DNA of 35,166 nt. Origin: Clostridia bacterium (GTDB taxonomy: Bacteria; Bacillota; Clostridia; Christensenellales; CAG-138). Below are positions 32,041 to 35,166 of this stretch, in pieces. The stretch lies in contig JAFWJN010000043.1 of assembly GCA_017514685.1 (NCBI GenBank), forward strand, positions 1-35,166, in the 5' to 3' direction. The notes under the pieces were generated by a model. The model saw only the letters and a list, made by a program, of their open reading frames with translations, had not been told where the DNA came from and ran no database searches. Every line of letters starts with the position of its first letter. The first letter of the stretch is position 1. Both the position numbers and the translations under genes were made by a program.

Positions 32041-32043
32041 GAA

Positions 32044-33135
32044 ATGGCAGTCTACAAAGAACCGAACGCAAACACATGGCGCGTTGTATATCGGTATAAT
32101 GATGTACAGGGCAATCCAAAGCAAACGACCAAGCGCGGCTTTGCAACAAAGCGGGAAGCCGTCGCATGGGAGAGAGAACAGATGAACAAACGCGAGGCGA
32201 AGATGGATATGACCTTCGAGAGCTTCGTGGAGATCTACACAGCGGATATGAAGAATCGAATCAAGGAACATACGTGGTGTACGAAAACCAATATCCTTGA
32301 AAAACGGATTCTCCCGTTCTTCGGAAAACGGAAAATGTGCGATATTCAGGCGAAGGATGTCATTGCATGGCAGAATGAGATGATCAAGCACAGGGACGAA
32401 AACGGAAAACCGTATGCGCCGACGTATTTGAAAACACTGCATAATCAGCTCAGCGCGGTTTTCAATCATGCGGAGAAGTATTACGGGCTAAGGGAGAATC
32501 CAGCGCGAAAAGCCGGAAACATGGGGAAGGACCGAACGCGGGAGATGCTGTTCTGGACGCAGGATGAATACAAGCGATTCGCCGAAGCGATCATGGACAA
32601 GCCGCTTTCGTATTACGCCTTTGAAATGCTGTATTGGTGCGGTATCCGTGAGGGCGAATTGCTGGCGCTGACACCGGAGGACATTGATTTCGAGCAGGGG
32701 ACGGTACGGATCAACAAATCGTATCAGCGCCTGAACCGGCGGGATGTCATTACCGAGCCGAAAACACCGAAAAGCAATCGAACGATTCAGATGCCGGATT
32801 TTCTGGTGGAGGAGATGCAGGATTATATTCAGCGACTTTATAAGATCGATCCGAAAAGCCGTTTGTTTGACATCACCAAATCCTATCTGTATAGGGAAAT
32901 GAAACGCGGCGCAACGGCGGCAGGAGTGAAGAAGATCCGCGTTCACGATCTCCGGCACAGCCACATATCGCTGCTGATTCAGCTCGGCTATTCTGCGGTG
33001 GCAATCGCGGATCGTGTCGGGCATGAGAGCATCGACATCACTTACCGTTACGCGCACTTGTTTCCGTCCACACAGAAGGACATGGCAAAATCACTCGCAA
33101 ATCTACGCAAGGAGGAACAAAAGAATGTCAGCTAA
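32044..33135 (+). CDS. int: Tyrosine integrase
   Basis: A 363-residue phage/Tn916-type site-specific recombinase. An N-terminal AP2-like arm-binding region (WRVVYRYNDVQGNPKQTTKRGF) is followed by a core-binding helical domain (about 58-160) and the catalytic domain. The catalytic residues are Arg202 in GIREGELL, His301 and Arg304 in VHDLRHSH, His327 in VGHESI and Tyr336 in YRYAH. All are present, so the enzyme should be active. AAGGAGGG precedes the ATG. The next gene overlaps its end by 11 bp. Confidence 0.95.
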   Translation: MAVYKEPNANTWRVVYRYNDVQGNPKQTTKRGFATKREAVAWEREQMNKREAKMDMTFESFVEIYTADMKNRIKEHTWCTKTNILEKRILPFFGKRKMCDIQAKDVIAWQNEMIKHRDENGKPYAPTYLKTLHNQLSAVFNHAEKYYGLRENPARKAGNMGKDRTREMLFWTQDEYKRFAEAIMDKPLSYYAFEMLYWCGIREGELLALTPEDIDFEQGTVRINKSYQRLNRRDVITEPKTPKSNRTIQMPDFLVEEMQDYIQRLYKIDPKSRLFDITKSYLYREMKRGATAAGVKKIRVHDLRHSHISLLIQLGYSAVAIADRVGHESIDITYRYAHLFPSTQKDMAKSLANLRKEEQKNVS

Positions 33136-33463
33136 AAACAGAGACGAGCATAATCGCTGGCGCAACATTACGGTCGGCTTTCGGGTATCCCCGGAAGAGA
33201 ATGAACAGTTGAATATCGCAGTCGCGCTGTCCGGGCTGCCGAAACAGGAATATTGCTATCGGCGCTGCATGAATCGGGACATCGTTGTGCAGGGCAATCC
33301 CCGCGTTTACAAAGCGTTGAAGGATCAGCTTGCAAACGTGCTCTCAGAATTGCAGCGTATCGCGTCGGCAGGCGAAATACGGGACGAACTGTTCGAGAAC
33401 ATTGTTTTGATTACAAAAACATTGAACGAAATGAAGGAGGAACCAGATGAACCCCAAAAATGA
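33125..33463 (+). CDS. MobC-like mobilization accessory protein
   Basis: A 112-residue protein. It opens with a basic stretch and RWRNITVGFRVSPEENEQLN, the ribbon-helix-helix type start of MobC-family relaxosome proteins. It then has ALSGLPKQEYCYRRC and VVQGNPRVYKALKDQL, sequences typical of MobC-like proteins in clostridial elements. Such proteins bind oriT and assist the relaxase. The ATG at 33125 lies inside the integrase end with AAGGAGG upstream; upstream in-frame sequence belongs to the integrase in another frame. It overlaps the RepA-like gene by 17 bp. Confidence 0.75.
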   Translation: MSAKNRDEHNRWRNITVGFRVSPEENEQLNIAVALSGLPKQEYCYRRCMNRDIVVQGNPRVYKALKDQLANVLSELQRIASAGEIRDELFENIVLITKTLNEMKEEPDEPQK

Positions 33464-34577
33464 AATGGCTGCCGTTGCATCGCCTGTTGGCGCAGACGAT
33501 CGGCAGTCACCCAATTACTTTAATAATAGTATAACCGATTTCGACGAAGAAATCAAGACTATTGAAGAAGAAAGTGCGGAATTTCTCCGCAAAATGGAGC
33601 CATCGTACATGGAAACGATTTCCATGACCAAGCTGTTCGACAGTGTGTATCAGAGTAAACCGCCGATCATCGACGGCCTTCTCTATCGCGGCGCGTATCT
33701 GTTTGTCGGCGCGCCGAAGCTCGGCAAGAGCTTCCTCATGGCACAGCTTGCGTATCATGTCAGTACTGGGACTCCCCTTTGGGGCTTTCCGGTGCGGCAG
33801 GGAACAGTCCTGTATCTTGCGCTCGAAGACGATTACAGACGGCTGCAGGAACGCTTGTATCGGATGTTCGGAGCGGCAGAGAATGACAATCTGCATTTCG
33901 CTGTTTCGGCAAGTCAGATCGGGAAGGGGCTGGACGATCAGCTCGGTCGTTTCATCCGGGAGCATCCCGATACGTCGCTTGTGATCATCGACACGCTGCA
34001 GAAGATCCGGGAGGTCGGCGGTGAAGCGTACAGCTATGCAAGTGACTATCAGATCATCACCCGCATGAAGCAAATCGCCGATTCCTATGGAATCTGTCTG
34101 ATGCTTGTGCATCATACGCGCAAGCAAAAAGCCGACGATTGCTTCGACATGATTTCCGGTACGAACGGCTTGCTCGGCGCGGCGGACGGCGCGTTCCTGC
34201 TGCAGAAGGAACAACGGACGTCAAACACCGGTTGGCTGGAGATCTCCGGCAGGGATCAGCAGGATCTGCGCTTGATTCTGAAAAAGGATGAGGAGACGCT
34301 CTGCTGGGAACTGGAACGTGCGGAAACGGAACTGTGGAAAGCGCCGCCGGAGCCGTTGCTGGAAATGATCGCGGAGAAAATCACGGCGGACTGCCCTGAG
34401 TGGACGGGCAGCCCGACCGAGCTTTGCGAGTTCCTTGCAGTCGATTGGAAACCGAACGTGCTGACGCAGCGGCTGAACGTCAACGCTTCGCGGCTGATGC
34501 AGGAATACGGAATCCGATACTGCTACAAGCGAAGTCACGCAGGGCGCAGAATCTGGCTGCGCTATGAACAGGCGTGA
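33447..34577 (+). CDS. RepA-like AAA ATPase / hexameric helicase
   Basis: A 376-residue RecA-fold ATPase of the RepA/AAA-25 type. Walker A GAPKLGKS is at 88-95, Walker B LVIIDTL ends with Asp182 plus the following residues, and LMLVHHTRK is the conserved sensor histidine segment. The C-terminal 70 residues look like a winged helix (TELCEFLAVDWKPNVLTQRLN). Such proteins accompany integrases and relaxases in Bacillota elements and may help replicate the excised circle or unwind DNA at oriT. GGAGG lies just upstream of the ATG. An iteron-like repeat block begins at its stop codon. Confidence 0.8.
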   Translation: MNPKNEMAAVASPVGADDRQSPNYFNNSITDFDEEIKTIEEESAEFLRKMEPSYMETISMTKLFDSVYQSKPPIIDGLLYRGAYLFVGAPKLGKSFLMAQLAYHVSTGTPLWGFPVRQGTVLYLALEDDYRRLQERLYRMFGAAENDNLHFAVSASQIGKGLDDQLGRFIREHPDTSLVIIDTLQKIREVGGEAYSYASDYQIITRMKQIADSYGICLMLVHHTRKQKADDCFDMISGTNGLLGAADGAFLLQKEQRTSNTGWLEISGRDQQDLRLILKKDEETLCWELERAETELWKAPPEPLLEMIAEKITADCPEWTGSPTELCEFLAVDWKPNVLTQRLNVNASRLMQEYGIRYCYKRSHAGRRIWLRYEQA

Positions 34578-34639
34578 CGGTCCGTGACGGTCGTGTCGGT
34601 CATTTTGACGGTGTGCAAATCATCGTCACGACCGACACG
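34573..34639. repeat. Iteron-like 10-bp repeats after the RepA-like gene
   Basis: CGTGACGGTC occurs twice in tandem (34573-34582, 34583-34592), a third variant CGTGTCGGTC overlaps at 34592-34601, and its exact inverse GACCGACACG is at 34630-34639. Iterons or nick-site repeats of an origin are the likely meaning. Confidence 0.65.
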
Positions 34640-34699
34640 CATCGACACGGAAGAGCGGATGCCGCTTCGCGGGGTGCAGGGAGGCAAGCCCTGCCGGGG

Positions 34700-34834
34700 C
34701 GTTGCTCGAAAGCAACGGGGCAGCGCCCCAAAGCCCCCTCGGAGAGCGCAATGCCTGCTTGCAGGCAGCATTTTTGACGGCTTGCTGTCAAAAGTGCTTT
34801 TGCGTTACTTTCGCAGAAAGTAACAAAGGCAAAA
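34700..34834. repeat. Run of five hairpins upstream of the relaxase gene (oriT or origin candidate)
   Basis: Successive stem-loops: CGTTGC/GCAACG (34700-34717), GGGGC/GCCCC (34717-34729), TGCCTGC/GCAGGCA (34752-34767), TTTTGAC/GTCAAAA (34772-34793), and GTTACTTTC/GAAAGTAAC (34804-34824) framed by TTTTGC/GCAAAA (34798-34834). No convincing gene lies in 34578-34868. The position beside the relaxase gene suits an origin of transfer or a single-strand origin. Confidence 0.6.
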
Positions 34835-34868
34835 ACGCTTCGCTCAACAAGGAAAAAAGGAGGATTCT

Positions 34869-35166
34869 ATGCAAAGAACCATCAGCGCAATGGTCGGAAA
34901 AGGATCAGTGAATCACAACAGCCGCAAATTCCACGCAAAGAACACGGATCCCAACCGTACCGAGAACAATATCGAATACTGCAACGAGCCGATCCGAGAG
35001 GTTTATCACAAACTGTTCGATGAAGCCCTAAAGCAGTACAACGAAAAACAGACGCGTGCGGATCGTGTGATTCCGGATTACTATGAAAAGATCCGCAGCA
35101 GCAAACAGGAGAAGCCGTTTCATGAGCTGATCCTGCAGATCGGGGACAAGGACAATATGAACGCGA
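34869..35166 (+). CDS. MobV/Pre-type relaxase, N-terminal part
   Basis: The first 99 residues are in the window, from an ATG preceded by AAGGAGG. The opening RTISAMVGKGSVNHNSRKF, the ENNIEYCN segment and the EKPFHELILQIGDKDNM end follow the N-terminus of plasmid-recombination/mobilization enzymes (Pre/MobV) of Bacillota. These nick oriT and carry the DNA strand during transfer. The catalytic histidine triad would lie further right, outside the window. It is probably intact, since it continues without interruption to the edge. Confidence 0.85.
   Translation, partial: MQRTISAMVGKGSVNHNSRKFHAKNTDPNRTENNIEYCNEPIREVYHKLFDEALKQYNEKQTRADRVIPDYYEKIRSSKQEKPFHELILQIGDKDNMNA

Larger units (their letters stand above)
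30748..35166. mobile_element. Integrative mobilizable element at the 3' end of guaA (left part)
   Basis: Directly after guaA the gene content switches to an XRE repressor, an excisionase-like gene, a tyrosine integrase, a MobC-like protein, a RepA-like ATPase and a MobV/Pre relaxase. No conjugation (T4SS) genes are seen so far, so it is more likely mobilizable than self-transmissible, but the right end lies outside the window. The 3' end of guaA is a known hot spot for integrases, and the end GAGTGGGAATAA (30748-30759) is proposed as the core of attL. The exact boundary is an inference. Confidence 0.7.

Noticed and set aside
31675-32469. A 264-aa leftward ORF across the excisionase and integrase starts
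   Set aside because: It overlaps two genes with good ribosome sites and conserved motifs, and its own composition looks like an antisense shadow.
34562-34911. Several 60-80 aa ORFs on both strands between the RepA-like and relaxase genes
   Set aside because: They run through iteron and hairpin repeats, lack ribosome sites and have arginine/cysteine-rich sequences typical of non-coding GC-rich DNA.

Overview
The window looks like a chromosome segment from a Bacillota bacterium, probably an anaerobic Clostridia- or Erysipelotrichia-like gut or rumen commensal. The signs are strong AGGAGG-type ribosome sites, consensus TTGACA/TATAAT promoters, a FakA/FakB-PlsX fatty-acid uptake module, a HypA/HypB pair beside a large FAD/Fe-S oxidoreductase, and a clostridial-type mobilizable element. 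The species cannot be named from sequence reading alone.

Layout: (1) 1-257, left edge: start of a leftward gene, possibly an ISL3-like transposase, plus two hairpins. (2) 258-5870, leftward: an L-fucose/L-arabinose isomerase-family enzyme, then the operon hypB - 974-aa multidomain oxidoreductase - hypA. (3) 6016-8816, leftward: a four-gene operon of a TetR regulator, a flavin-reductase-like protein with a C-terminal segment resembling the protochlorophyllide-reductase-associated (PCP_red) domain, a six-TM membrane protein, and a 216-aa protein resembling ferredoxin-dependent bilin reductases. This is the best candidate for an undescribed system, possibly for tetrapyrrole or bilin reduction. 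(4) 9036-14378, leftward: TetR - fakA - fakB - GNAT - plsX, a self-contained regulated operon for activating exogenous fatty acids. (5) 14589-19506, leftward: an ABC exporter, galE and adenine deaminase.

(6) 19671-28106, rightward: a membrane-anchored PQQ-type beta-propeller protein coupled to a deoxyinosine/uracil-DNA glycosylase, then a cell-surface cluster of two exported PIG-L/LmbE deacetylases (one TM-anchored behind a Pro/Thr linker), a leucine-rich-repeat membrane protein and an exported NlpC/P60-like protein. (7) 28244-30759: guaB and guaA. The IMP dehydrogenase is of the type known from Tritrichomonas foetus, and its key residues fall at the same numbers as recalled for that enzyme. 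GuaA consists of the ATP-pyrophosphatase part only, without a glutaminase domain.

(8) 30760-35166 (runs off the window): an integrative mobilizable element apparently inserted at the 3' end of guaA. It has a divergent XRE repressor and excisionase-like gene with a palindromic operator switch, a tyrosine integrase, a MobC-like protein, a RepA-like AAA ATPase, a non-coding block of iteron-like repeats and serial hairpins, and the start of a MobV/Pre relaxase.

All functions are inferred from motifs and context. No database search was run.
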